DNA of 64,000 nt, from the NCBI RefSeq assembly GCF_900111015.1, contig NZ_FOFS01000006.1, positions 87,014 to 151,013 of the forward strand. Reading direction: 5' to 3'. This document shows positions 16,143-24,342 of this stretch, piece by piece. The position numbers and the translations under genes are program-made. The notes beneath the pieces are model-generated. The model saw nothing but the letters and a program-made list of their open reading frames with translations, did not search any database and had not been told where the DNA came from. Within the stretch, counting starts at the first letter, position 1, and each line of letters starts with the position of its first letter. The DNA is from Solimonas aquatica (lineage in GTDB: Bacteria > Pseudomonadota > Gammaproteobacteria > Nevskiales > Nevskiaceae).

Positions 16143-18731
16143 TCAGATCAGCCCTGCGCGCTGCGCCGCTCTCACTGCGGCGGTGCGCCCCCGCACATCC
16201 AACTTGCCGTAGATGTTGTGGAGATACCATTTCACCGTGCCCTCGCCCAGAAAGCAGCGCCTGGCGATTTCGGCATTGCTGATGCCCTCGGCCAGCAGTT
16301 TCACGATCTGGATTTCGCGCTTGCTCAAGGCATCGAGTTGTTCTTTCTTGCGGGCCGGCGAGACGCTTTCCCGCAGCTGTGCGGCGATCGCGCTGGCGCG
16401 CGCCTGACGCTCGCTGGCGTAGACCTCCAGCAAGGGCGAGAGCAGCGGGTATTCGTCGAGATAGACGCGGAAGTAAGCCTCCACCTCGCCGAGTTCGAAG
16501 GCTTCCTGCAGCTGCTCCAGCGCGGTCACGGCATTGCCACTGTCGAAATGGGCGATGGCCGCCAGCAGCAGGCACTCACAGAGCTTGAACTGCTGTCCGG
16601 TGTTGCGGGCCCGGAGCAGAATGGGTTCGATCAGCGCCAGCGCGCGCCTGGGCTCACCGCGCAGCAAGGCCAGGCGCGCAAACAGGCGCCCGGCGCGGTC
16701 GCGGGCCACCGGGTCTGCGCTGTCCGGCGTCAGGAAGGCATCCCTGGCCACCAGCTCCGCCTGATCCAGAGCGCCGGCGCGCAACAGGCTGAGCACGCGC
16801 TCGGCGGCAATGGCCTTGGCCATGCGCGGAAAGCCGCGATGCACACCCATGCGTTCACCTTCGGCCAGCAGATCCAGCGCCGAGCCCAGATCGCCATCGG
16901 CGCAGCGCAGCCGGGCCGCGGTGACGTAGCCGCAGACGATGGCATCGACGATGCCCTGATCCGGCAGCGCCGGCAGACAGTCCTCCAGCGCCGCCCTGGC
17001 CTGCGCCAGCTCGTCGCGTTCGTAGTGCAGCATCGACTGGATGCCCAGCAGCATGGCGCGCAGATTGGACAGCCCGCCCTCGCCGGCCGCCAGGCGCAGA
17101 CTCGTCGCCACCTCGGCGCGCGCGTGGCGATGCCGTCCGGCCTTGAGCAGATTGAGCAGGGACACCACGTGCACCCAGGACAATCCGTAATGGGAACTGG
17201 TCCTGGCGAACAGCGCCCGGGCCCGCGACAGACTGTGCGTGGCCTCGTCGAACTGGCATTGGCACTTCTGCTTGAACGCGACGATCACGCGCGCCGCACC
17301 TTCCTGGAAATCATTGTGGCAGTCGCTGCGCAGCCATTCCTCGGCGAAGGCGGCGGCCGAGCTGTAGTCGTCGCACATGGCGGCAATGGTGGCGCGCTGC
17401 AGAATCACGACCTGGCCCGCGTCTTCGGACACCGAACGCGCGCGCATCAGCCTTTGTTCGGCATCGGCATGGCGATGCTGGAAGATCAGCGCCCACACCG
17501 CGAACTGCTCCAGCTCGTCGCGCTGCTGCGTGCTCAGCGGCTCGCAACGCTGCAGCAGATCGAGGAAGGTCTGATGCCGGCCCGTCAGGAACACCAGCGC
17601 TTCGGCTGCGGCGCGCAGCCAGCCGGCGGCACGCTCGCGGTCGCCCGCATCGGCGGCAAGCCCGACGGCGCGATGGATATCCGCCTGCTCGTACCACCAC
17701 TGTGCGAGGTCGCGCCGGAACGCATGGAGCTGCGGCGCCACCCTGCCGCTGGCGGAACGCAGGATCGACTCGCGCAGAATCGGATGCACACTCAGGCATT
17801 CGCCTTCCGGCCCGCCGCTGCGACGCTGCACGATGCCCAGCCGCTCCAGGGCGAACAGCACGGCTTCGGGCGCCTTGATCGCCAGCGCGTTCAGCGCCTG
17901 CAGCGGCACGATGTCGTCGATCGCCAGCACCGCGAGCAGACGCAGCTCGTCGTCGTCGAGCTTGGAGAGGAAGCGGTCTTCGATGTACTGCCTGATCGGC
18001 GTGACATCCGAGATCGTGCGTGACATCGGCTCGATCGTCGTCGGCTGGCCCGACAGTGCCAGCTGCAGCAGCACCGGCCAGCCCTGCGTGCTGCGCACCA
18101 GGGCCTTGACCTGCTCGGGCGCCCACTCGCTGCTGCGCGCAGCGGCCAGACACAGCGCCTCCTCCTCGGTCATCGCCAGCGACTGCGCGCCGATGCGGCG
18201 CACCATGCCGGCCGCGGAGAACTCGCTGATGGACAGCGAGGACTCGCGAAAATCCCTGGCGCTCAGCACGAAGCGGAGATTGGGCCCCGCGCCATGCAGC
18301 AAGCGGTTCAGATAGCGGATGGACGGACTGCCTTCCAGCAGATGCACATCGTCGAAAAACAGACGATGGCACTGCGAAGGGTTTTCCACGATCTTGGTGA
18401 ACTGCAGGAACAGGTCCGCTGCATCGGCGCGTGCCGCCGCCGGGCCGGCGGCCTCACCGCCCAGCCGTTCGAGCAGTTCGCGCAGCAGCACCGTGGCGTC
18501 GCGGTGTTCGGCGCCCAGGGTGATCACCAGGGTTCTGAGGTCCGCAGGCGTGGCCTGCAGCTGCTGATTGATCAGGGTGGTCTTGCCGTATCCGGCGGGT
18601 GCTTCGATCAGCACGATGGGTTCGGCCGGCGCCACGTTCGCGAGGCGGGCCCTGGCGATGGCGTAACGCAGATTGCCCGGCGACGGCTTGTCCGCCGCCA
18701 CACCGCTTTCCTGCGGTCCGCGCCTGCCCAT
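16143..18731 (-). CDS. alkS: AlkS/MalT-type LuxR-family transcriptional activator
   Basis: The 862-residue protein has the layout of MalT/AlkS ATP-dependent activators: an N-terminal STAND ATPase with Walker A EAPAGYGKTT (43-52) and a Walker B-like LFFDDVHLLEG, a winged-helix region, a long helical repeat middle (residues about 400-780) and a LuxR-type helix-turn-helix at the end (LSKREIQIVKLLAEGISNAEIA, then GTVKWYLHNIYGKL). AlkS activates the alkane hydroxylase genes when alkanes are present. This gene is divergent from the hydroxylase gene across a 137-bp gap with inverted repeats, and its size and neighbourhood match AlkS. A role with another hydrophobic inducer cannot be excluded. The ATG at 18731 follows a GGGGGAG site. 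Confidence 0.85.
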   Translation of the reverse strand: MGRRGPQESGVAADKPSPGNLRYAIARARLANVAPAEPIVLIEAPAGYGKTTLINQQLQATPADLRTLVITLGAEHRDATVLLRELLERLGGEAAGPAAARADAADLFLQFTKIVENPSQCHRLFFDDVHLLEGSPSIRYLNRLLHGAGPNLRFVLSARDFRESSLSISEFSAAGMVRRIGAQSLAMTEEEALCLAAARSSEWAPEQVKALVRSTQGWPVLLQLALSGQPTTIEPMSRTISDVTPIRQYIEDRFLSKLDDDELRLLAVLAIDDIVPLQALNALAIKAPEAVLFALERLGIVQRRSGGPEGECLSVHPILRESILRSASGRVAPQLHAFRRDLAQWWYEQADIHRAVGLAADAGDRERAAGWLRAAAEALVFLTGRHQTFLDLLQRCEPLSTQQRDELEQFAVWALIFQHRHADAEQRLMRARSVSEDAGQVVILQRATIAAMCDDYSSAAAFAEEWLRSDCHNDFQEGAARVIVAFKQKCQCQFDEATHSLSRARALFARTSSHYGLSWVHVVSLLNLLKAGRHRHARAEVATSLRLAAGEGGLSNLRAMLLGIQSMLHYERDELAQARAALEDCLPALPDQGIVDAIVCGYVTAARLRCADGDLGSALDLLAEGERMGVHRGFPRMAKAIAAERVLSLLRAGALDQAELVARDAFLTPDSADPVARDRAGRLFARLALLRGEPRRALALIEPILLRARNTGQQFKLCECLLLAAIAHFDSGNAVTALEQLQEAFELGEVEAYFRVYLDEYPLLSPLLEVYASERQARASAIAAQLRESVSPARKKEQLDALSKREIQIVKLLAEGISNAEIARRCFLGEGTVKWYLHNIYGKLDVRGRTAAVRAAQRAGLI

Positions 18732-18790
18732 GAAGAAAACACTCCCCCGTCTTGAGTGGCAAAACCTACCGAACGGGAGGAGACGCTGCC

Positions 18791-18806
18791 ATTGACGGTG
18801 GTCAAT
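18791..18806. promoter_or_regulatory. Inverted repeat in the alkS-alkB divergent region, candidate operator
   Basis: ATTGAC-GGTG-GTCAAT is a perfect inverted repeat, followed at 18819-18840 by an imperfect one (GGCGGA...TCCGCC). They lie between the AlkS-like start and the hydroxylase start. Binding by the AlkS-like protein is a guess from position. Confidence 0.35.
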
Positions 18807-18868
18807 CTACGGACGCCGGCGGAATCGAGCGAATCCGCCACATCAAGCTTTTTCGAAGGAGACAGGTC

Positions 18869-20035
18869 ATGAAGTACGTGCGTTCATTGACCATGCCAGC
18901 GATGATGGCGTGGATCACTTATACCCTGATGTTGGGCGGATGGTGGATGTGGTTCGGCATCCTCGCGGTGATCATCGGTTTTGTGGTGCTGGATGCGGTG
19001 TTGCCGGAAGATCTGTCCGAGCCGGATTTCGGCGCCACCTGGCTGCTCAATCTGGCGCTGTTCATGGTGTTGCCGCTGCTGGTGGTGATGGATGGCACCT
19101 TCCTGTGGATGATCGGCAGCGGTGATCCCATGGGTCTGGGCGCCTGGGTGCAGCAGCATCTGGGCATCGACATGTTCGCGGGTCGCGCCGCGACCACGCA
19201 TTGGTCGATGTGGGTGGGCGGCATCCTCAGCGTCGGCCTGTTCAACGCAGTGGGCGGCACCAATGTCGGCCATGAACTGACGCACCGCACCGCCAAGCCG
19301 GTCGACATGTTCCTCGGCCGCTGGATGCTGGTGTTCAGCAGCGATGTGTCCTTCGCCATCGAGCACGTCTACGGTCATCACGTCAACGTCGGCACCGCCA
19401 TCGATCCGGCCTCGGCGCGTCGCGGCGAAAGCCTCTATCCGTTCATTCTGCGCTCCACCATCGGCAGCTATGCGCATGCCTGGAAGATCGAGAAGCAGCG
19501 TCTGGCCAAGACCGGCAAGTCGGTGTGGAATCCGCTGCAGAGCCGTCTGATGCGCGGCAATCTGATGTGCCTGGTGCCCTTCGTCGGCGCCTATTACATC
19601 GCGGGCTGGGCGGGTGTCGGTCTGTTCGCCGCGGTCTCGGCCTGGGCCAAGGCCATCCTGGAGATCGCCAACTACTTCGAGCATTACGGGCTGGTGCGCG
19701 ATCCGAGCACGCCGGTGCAGCCGCGCCACTCCTGGAACTCCAACAAGATGCTCAGCAGCATGACGCTGTTCAGCCTGACCCGTCATTCGCATCATCATGC
19801 GGAAGCCGAGGCCGAGTTCTGGAAGCTGCGGGCGATGCCGGATGCGCCGATGCTGCCGTATGGTTATCTGACCATGATTCTGGTGGCGCTGGTGCCGCCG
19901 CTGTTCAAGCGCGCCATGGTGCCGCTGCTCAACGACTGGGACGCGCGATACGCCACCGCCAAGGAGCGCGCGCTGGCACGCGAGCAGTCCATCCGCAGCG
20001 GCATGCGCGGACTCAAGCTCGCTGCGGAACACTGA
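18869..20035 (+). CDS. alkB: AlkB/XylM-family membrane di-iron hydroxylase (alkane or alkyl-group monooxygenase)
   Basis: The 388-residue membrane protein carries the iron-binding histidine motifs of the family: HELTHR (135-140), EHVYGHH (165-171), NYFEHYG (268-274) and LTRHSHHHA (303-311). Six hydrophobic helices surround them. Classic alkane hydroxylases have LQRHSDHHA as third motif, so the His in place of Asp is a variant. AlkB-type enzymes hydroxylate terminal methyl groups of alkanes; XylM-like relatives act on aromatic side chains. A ribosome site AAGGAGA lies seven bases before the ATG. The neighbouring reductase is ferredoxin-type, as in XylMA and CymA, rather than rubredoxin-based, so the substrate class is open. 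A terminator follows. Confidence 0.88.
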   Translation: MKYVRSLTMPAMMAWITYTLMLGGWWMWFGILAVIIGFVVLDAVLPEDLSEPDFGATWLLNLALFMVLPLLVVMDGTFLWMIGSGDPMGLGAWVQQHLGIDMFAGRAATTHWSMWVGGILSVGLFNAVGGTNVGHELTHRTAKPVDMFLGRWMLVFSSDVSFAIEHVYGHHVNVGTAIDPASARRGESLYPFILRSTIGSYAHAWKIEKQRLAKTGKSVWNPLQSRLMRGNLMCLVPFVGAYYIAGWAGVGLFAAVSAWAKAILEIANYFEHYGLVRDPSTPVQPRHSWNSNKMLSSMTLFSLTRHSHHHAEAEAEFWKLRAMPDAPMLPYGYLTMILVALVPPLFKRAMVPLLNDWDARYATAKERALAREQSIRSGMRGLKLAAEH

Positions 20036-20062
20036 GTGCAGCACGCAGCGGTCTGCAGCCGG

Positions 20063-20095
20063 CCTGGCGGTGCGCGAGCACCGCCAGGTTTTTTT
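20063..20095 (+). terminator. Rho-independent terminator of the hydroxylase gene
   Basis: CCTGGCGGTG and CACCGCCAGG form a 10-bp stem with a 6-nt loop followed by seven T, 28 bp after the stop codon. Confidence 0.92.
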
Positions 20096-20109
20096 GCTGC
20101 AGCGGCGTT

Positions 20110-21066
20110 TCAAACCGGCTCGCGGCTGGCCTCTTCCAGCAGGCGCAGATCCGCAGCACTGAGCGCCAGATGCAGCGCGCCGACGATTTCCGTCAGCTGC
20201 GCCACGCTGGTGGCGCTGGCGATGGGCGCGGTGAGTCCCGGCCGCGTGAGTTGCCAGGCCAGCGCCACCTGCGCGGGTGTGGCGCGCTGCGTCGCCGCCA
20301 CCGCATGCAAGGCCTCGACGATGCGCCAGCCGCGCGGGGTGTCGTAGGCAGCGAGGCTGCCGGCGCGGGCGTGGCCGGCGAAGTCGGCGGCGCTCTTGTA
20401 CTTGCCGCTCAGAAAACCATTGGCCAGGGCATAGAAGCTGATCACCCCCAGCTGCTCGCGCTGCGCCAGCGGCGCATAGTCACGCTCGAACGGCGCGCGC
20501 GCATAGAGGTTGTATTCCGGCTGCAGGGTTTCATAGCGCGGCAGATGATGGCGCGCGCTCACTGCCAAGGCTTCCTCGATGCGCGCGGCGGAATAGTTGG
20601 AGGCGCCGATGGCGCGCACCTTGCCCTGTTCGATCAGCCGCGAGAAGGCGCCCAGGGTATCGGCCAGCGGCGTGTCGGGATCATCGGCATGCGCCTGGTA
20701 GAGATCGATGTGATCGGTCTGCAGTCTTGCCAGCGAGGCTTCCACTGCGCGCGCGATGTAGTCCGGCGCCAGGCCCTTGAGCCCCGGGCCCATGGACTTG
20801 CCGACCTTGGTGGCGATCAGCACGCGATTGCGCTTGCCGCTGCGCTGGAGCCAGCGGCCGATGATGGTTTCCGATTCGCCGCCACGATTGCCGGGCGCCC
20901 AGTAGGAGTAGACGTCGGCGGTATCGATCAGATTGCAGCCGGCATCGACGAAGGCATCCAGAAGCTCAAAGGCGCGCGCCTCGTCCACCGTCCAGCTGAA
21001 GACATTGCCGCCGAACACCAGCGGCACGATGTTGAGACCGGAACGGCCGAGCGGACGCTGCTGCAT
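20110..21066 (-). CDS. Aldo/keto reductase
   Basis: The 318-residue protein follows the aldo/keto reductase barrel: PLGRSGLNIVPLVFGGNVF at the start, the catalytic Asp-Tyr pair in NLIDTADVYS, Lys in IATKVGKSMG, and LDLYQAHADD-like DHIDLYQAHADDPDTP, then KVRAIGASNYSA. Length and motifs fit NADPH-dependent enzymes reducing carbonyl compounds in the cytoplasm. The ATG at 21066 follows AGGAGTG. It is convergent with the hydroxylase gene and could help interconvert alcohol and aldehyde intermediates, but AKRs are too broad to say. Confidence 0.85.
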   Translation of the reverse strand: MQQRPLGRSGLNIVPLVFGGNVFSWTVDEARAFELLDAFVDAGCNLIDTADVYSYWAPGNRGGESETIIGRWLQRSGKRNRVLIATKVGKSMGPGLKGLAPDYIARAVEASLARLQTDHIDLYQAHADDPDTPLADTLGAFSRLIEQGKVRAIGASNYSAARIEEALAVSARHHLPRYETLQPEYNLYARAPFERDYAPLAQREQLGVISFYALANGFLSGKYKSAADFAGHARAGSLAAYDTPRGWRIVEALHAVAATQRATPAQVALAWQLTRPGLTAPIASATSVAQLTEIVGALHLALSAADLRLLEEASREPV

Positions 21067-21227
21067 GTGAGTGCACTCCTGACACAGATGTAGGGTGGTG
21101 GCTGAGTGGCCGCGCCTGAACCGCCGAAAGCGGGCGCAGGCACCGACGAGCGGTGAACGCAGACCTGATGGCCGCGGCTGATACGCAGGATGATACTGTG
21201 GCCACGACTCACCCGGAGCGCCTTGGA

Positions 21228-22274
21228 ATGGCCACGCATATTGCACGAAGGCTGCCTTGCTTATCCCTGCTGGCAGCGCTGTTCTGCCTGCCTGCGGCAG
21301 CGGCCACCGGCACCGTCACCACGGTGAAGAATTTCGTCGGCGCGCGCAGCGGTGCCATCGGCACCCTGAGCGTGGGTTCAGCGGTCTACGGTCCCAAGAC
21401 CACCGCCAACGGCCTGGTGAAGTACAACAACCACTGGGTGTATCTGGCGCGCAATACCGCGATCTTCGATGTCACCTTCACGGATGGCGGCAACACCCGC
21501 CGCTTCGCGATCGTGCGCCCGGAGCCGGCCACCAAGGCAGCACCGGCGCTGCTGATGCTGCACGGCGCCGGCGGCGATCCCGAAGGCCAGGTGACGCTCA
21601 GCTATGTGGCCGCCAGTGTCGCCGCCAACGGCTACTGGGCGGTGCTGCCGCAGGGCCTGAGCGGCAGCTGGAATACCGATCCCCTGAACAGCAGCGGCGG
21701 CGCCAACGATGTCGGCTTCATCGCCAAGGTGATCGACATCGCCACCGGCTACTTCGGTCTGAACGGCAAGCGCGTCTACGCCAGCGGCATGTCGGAAGGC
21801 GGCTTCATGACTGCACGCCTGGCCTGCGAGCTGTCGGATCGCATCGCCGCCTTCGCCACGGTGGCGGCGACCCTGAGCAGCGGCCTGTCGCGCGCCTGCG
21901 CGCCGTCTTCGCCGCGCACCCTGCTGATGTTCTCCGGCACGGCGGACACGCTGGTGCCGTACAACGGCGGCCGCACCGGCGTGCTGTCGGTGGCCGATGC
22001 GTTCAATCTCTGGCTGAGCCGCAACAACTGCACGGCCAGCAGCACCGTGAGCAGCAATCTGCCGGACAGCGTCAGCGACGGCACCAGCGTCACGCTCAAG
22101 CGCAACAGCGGCTGCGGCAGCGGCGGGCAGGTGCGGCTGTACACCATCAACAACGGCGGCCACACCTGGCCGGGTGGTTATCAGTACCTGCCGGAAGCGC
22201 AGATCGGCAAGACCAGCCAGGACCTGAGCGCCACCGCCGAGCTCTGGCAGCAGCTCAGCGCCTACTCGCTGTAA
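21228..22274 (+). CDS. Secreted alpha/beta hydrolase, PHB depolymerase/LpqC-type esterase
   Basis: The 348-residue protein has a signal peptide (RRLPCLSLLAALFCLPAAAA) and an alpha/beta hydrolase fold. The oxyanion segment is LLMLHGAGGDPEGQ, the nucleophile lies in ASGMSEGGFM (GxSxG), the acid is probably in FSGTADTLVPYNG and the His in NNGGHTWPGG, which is the catalytic ending typical of the LpqC/poly-hydroxybutyrate depolymerase-like family. It should be exported and act on esters such as polyhydroxyalkanoate or feruloyl/acetyl groups. The ATG at 21228 is chosen because it gives a proper signal peptide; an earlier ATG at 21153 would bury it. It precedes the transporter by 232 bp containing its regulatory sites. 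Confidence 0.83.
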   Translation: MATHIARRLPCLSLLAALFCLPAAAATGTVTTVKNFVGARSGAIGTLSVGSAVYGPKTTANGLVKYNNHWVYLARNTAIFDVTFTDGGNTRRFAIVRPEPATKAAPALLMLHGAGGDPEGQVTLSYVAASVAANGYWAVLPQGLSGSWNTDPLNSSGGANDVGFIAKVIDIATGYFGLNGKRVYASGMSEGGFMTARLACELSDRIAAFATVAATLSSGLSRACAPSSPRTLLMFSGTADTLVPYNGGRTGVLSVADAFNLWLSRNNCTASSTVSSNLPDSVSDGTSVTLKRNSGCGSGGQVRLYTINNGGHTWPGGYQYLPEAQIGKTSQDLSATAELWQQLSAYSL

Positions 22275-22352
22275 GCGCACGATTCCGGACGCCGCCAGCA
22301 GGCGCGGCGCCCCTCGCCCGGACGCCCCGACCGCTTTCGTTTCGTGACGCAG

Positions 22353-22371
22353 CTGTTACGCAAGGTAACAG
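22353..22371. promoter_or_regulatory. Second copy of the 19-bp palindrome, candidate upstream activating site
   Basis: CTGTTAC-GCAAG-GTAACAG has the same 7-bp arms and 5-bp spacer as 10282-10300. Its centre is about 87 bp upstream of the predicted start of the sigma-54 promoter at 22423-22438, a normal distance for an enhancer-binding protein. Confidence 0.75.
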
Positions 22372-22422
22372 CACCCCGGCGGCTGTCACACACAAGACCT
22401 TGATTTTGAATAAGCTCGGTTC

Positions 22423-22438
22423 TGGCATTGGAACTGCT
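22423..22438 (+). promoter_or_regulatory. Sigma-54 (-24/-12) promoter of the MHS transporter
   Basis: TGGCATTGGAACTGCT has GG and GC separated by 10 bp and matches the -24 box (TGGCA) and most of the -12 box (CTGC). Transcription should begin near 22449, 58 bp before the ATG. Confidence 0.72.
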
Positions 22439-22506
22439 TTAGCTGATGCCAGGACCTGTGCGCGAAGCCGGGGACCACGACACCTACACAAAGAGGAGAG
22501 TTCGCT

Positions 22507-24183
22507 ATGAGCAGCCCTGCCAGCACCATCGCCGGTGGTGCCCCCGATATGAGCCGAGCCGATGTCCGACGCGTGATCTTCGCGTCCTCGCTCGGCACCG
22601 TATTCGAGTGGTACGACTTTTATCTTTACGGCTCGCTGGCCGCGATCATCGCCAAGCAGTTCTTCTCCGGTCTGAATGACACCAGCGCCTTCATCTTCGC
22701 GCTGCTGGCCTTCGCCGCCGGTTTTGCGGTACGTCCCTTCGGCGCGCTGGTGTTCGGCCGCCTGGGCGATCTGGTGGGCCGCAAGTACACCTTCCTGGTC
22801 ACCATCCTGATCATGGGTCTTTCGACCTTCCTGGTCGGCGTGCTGCCCAGCTACGCCTCCATCGGCGTGGCCGCGCCGGTGATTCTGATCTCGCTGCGAC
22901 TGCTGCAGGGCCTGGCGCTCGGCGGCGAGTACGGCGGCGCCGCGACTTACGTGGCCGAGCATGCCCGCGACGACAACCGCGGCTACTCCACCTCCTGGAT
23001 CCAGACCACCGCGACCCTGGGCCTGTTCCTCTCGCTGCTGGTGATCCTCGGCTGCCGCCTGACGCTGGGCAACGATGCCTTCGAAGCCTGGGGCTGGCGC
23101 ATTCCCTTCGTGGTCTCGGCCCTGCTGCTGGCGATCTCGGTGTACATCCGTCTGCAGCTGAATGAATCGCCGCTGTTCAAGAAGATGAAGGAAGAGGGCA
23201 AGCAGTCCAAGGCCCCGCTTTCCGAATCCTTCGGCCAGTGGGCGAATCTGAAGATCGTGATTCTGGCCCTGCTCGGCGCCACCGCCGGCCAGGCCGTGGT
23301 CTGGTACACCGGCCAGTTCTACGCCCTGTACTTCCTCACGCAGACGCTGAAGGTCGATGCCACCACGGCCAACCTGCTGATCGCCGCAGCGCTGGCCATC
23401 GGCACGCCCTGCTTCGTGCTGTTCGGCTGGCTGTCCGACCGCATCGGCCGCAAGTCCATCATCATGACCGGCTGCCTGATTGCGGCGCTGACCTACTTCC
23501 CGATCTTCAAGGCCATCACCCACTACGCCAATCCGACCCTGGAAACCGCCGCCGCCAGCAGCCCGGTGAGCGTGGTTGCCGATCCGGCGCAGTGCAGCTT
23601 CCAGTTCGATCCCGTTGGCAAGAAGGTCTTCAACAGCTCCTGCGACATCGCCAAGAGCGCGCTGGCCAAGGCCGGCATTCCCTACAGCAATGTCGCGGCA
23701 CCGGCCGGCACGGTGGCGCAGGTGAAGATCGGCGAAAACGTGGTGCCCTCCTTCGACGGCAAGGCGCTCGACAAGGCCGCGTTCAAGGAGCAGAAGGGCG
23801 CCTTCGACAAGACCCTGGGCGGCGCGCTGGAAGCGGCCGGCTATCCCAAGAAGGCGGATGATGCGCTGATCAACAAGCCCATGCTGGTGGTGCTGCTGAC
23901 CCTGCTGGTGCTCTACGTGACCATGGTCTACGGCCCCATCGCCGCCTGGCTGGTGGAGATGTTCCCCACCCGCATCCGCTACACCTCGATGTCGCTGCCG
24001 TATCACATCGGCAACGGCTGGTTCGGCGGCTTCGTGCCCACCATTGCCTTCGCCCTGGTGAGCCTGAAGGGCGACATCTACTACGGCCTCTGGTATCCCA
24101 TCGGCGTGGCGCTGATGACCCTGGTGATCGGCGTGCTGTTCACGCGCGAAACCAAGGGCAGCTCGCTGCACGTGCATGACTGA
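22507..24183 (+). CDS. MHS-family MFS transporter with a periplasmic insert (carboxylate/osmolyte:H+ symporter type)
   Basis: The 558-residue membrane protein has signatures of the metabolite:H+ symporter group: SSLGTVFEWYDFYLYG, RPFGALVFGRLGDLVGRK, LRLLQGLALGGEYGGA, GWLSDRIGRKS and FPTRIRYTSMSLPYHIGNG. Relatives carry alpha-ketoglutarate, citrate, proline or short-chain carboxylates. It is about 110 residues longer than usual because of a soluble insert at residues 340-456, between predicted helices 9 and 10, hence on the periplasmic side; it contains Cys363 and Cys379, which could pair. The ribosome site AAAGAGGAGAG is strong. A sigma-54 promoter and the shared palindrome place it under the symporter-kinase/NtrC-type system, with acs next. 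Confidence 0.87.
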   Translation: MSSPASTIAGGAPDMSRADVRRVIFASSLGTVFEWYDFYLYGSLAAIIAKQFFSGLNDTSAFIFALLAFAAGFAVRPFGALVFGRLGDLVGRKYTFLVTILIMGLSTFLVGVLPSYASIGVAAPVILISLRLLQGLALGGEYGGAATYVAEHARDDNRGYSTSWIQTTATLGLFLSLLVILGCRLTLGNDAFEAWGWRIPFVVSALLLAISVYIRLQLNESPLFKKMKEEGKQSKAPLSESFGQWANLKIVILALLGATAGQAVVWYTGQFYALYFLTQTLKVDATTANLLIAAALAIGTPCFVLFGWLSDRIGRKSIIMTGCLIAALTYFPIFKAITHYANPTLETAAASSPVSVVADPAQCSFQFDPVGKKVFNSSCDIAKSALAKAGIPYSNVAAPAGTVAQVKIGENVVPSFDGKALDKAAFKEQKGAFDKTLGGALEAAGYPKKADDALINKPMLVVLLTLLVLYVTMVYGPIAAWLVEMFPTRIRYTSMSLPYHIGNGWFGGFVPTIAFALVSLKGDIYYGLWYPIGVALMTLVIGVLFTRETKGSSLHVHD

Positions 24184-24225
24184 TGAGGGCTGTGGTACAC
24201 ACACTGTTCCAGCGGTGTGACAACA

Positions 24226-24255
24226 CAAAACCCCGGCCGCGAGGTCGGGGTTTTG
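24226..24255. terminator. Bidirectional-type terminator hairpin after the transporter
   Basis: CAAAACCCCGGCC and GGTCGGGGTTTTG form a 13-bp stem (one G-T pair) with a tetraloop and a T run, 42 bp after the transporter stop. It implies that acs has at least some transcription of its own. Confidence 0.8.
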
Positions 24256-24274
24256 TCCGCAAGACGCTTGCGGA
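24256..24274. promoter_or_regulatory. Inverted repeat upstream of acs
   Basis: TCCGCAAG-ACG-CTTGCGGA is a perfect inverted repeat directly after the terminator and 68 bp before the acs ATG. It could be an operator or a second hairpin. An AATAAT -10-like sequence overlaps its end, but no clear -35 box is seen. Confidence 0.35.
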
Positions 24275-24342
24275 ATAATGACCGATCTGCGGCGTGAGCT
24301 CCGCCGCTTTCACATAACTCCGAGGCGAGGAGACGATCCACC

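Noticed and set aside
22255..24228. Minus-strand frame of 657 codons opposite the MHS transporter
   Set aside because: Antisense shadow of a well-supported transporter gene, no ribosome site or motif.
24190..24342. Possible sigma-54 promoter directly upstream of acs
   Set aside because: Candidate TGGTACACACACTGTT has GT instead of GC at -12 and a terminator follows, so it is not convincing.
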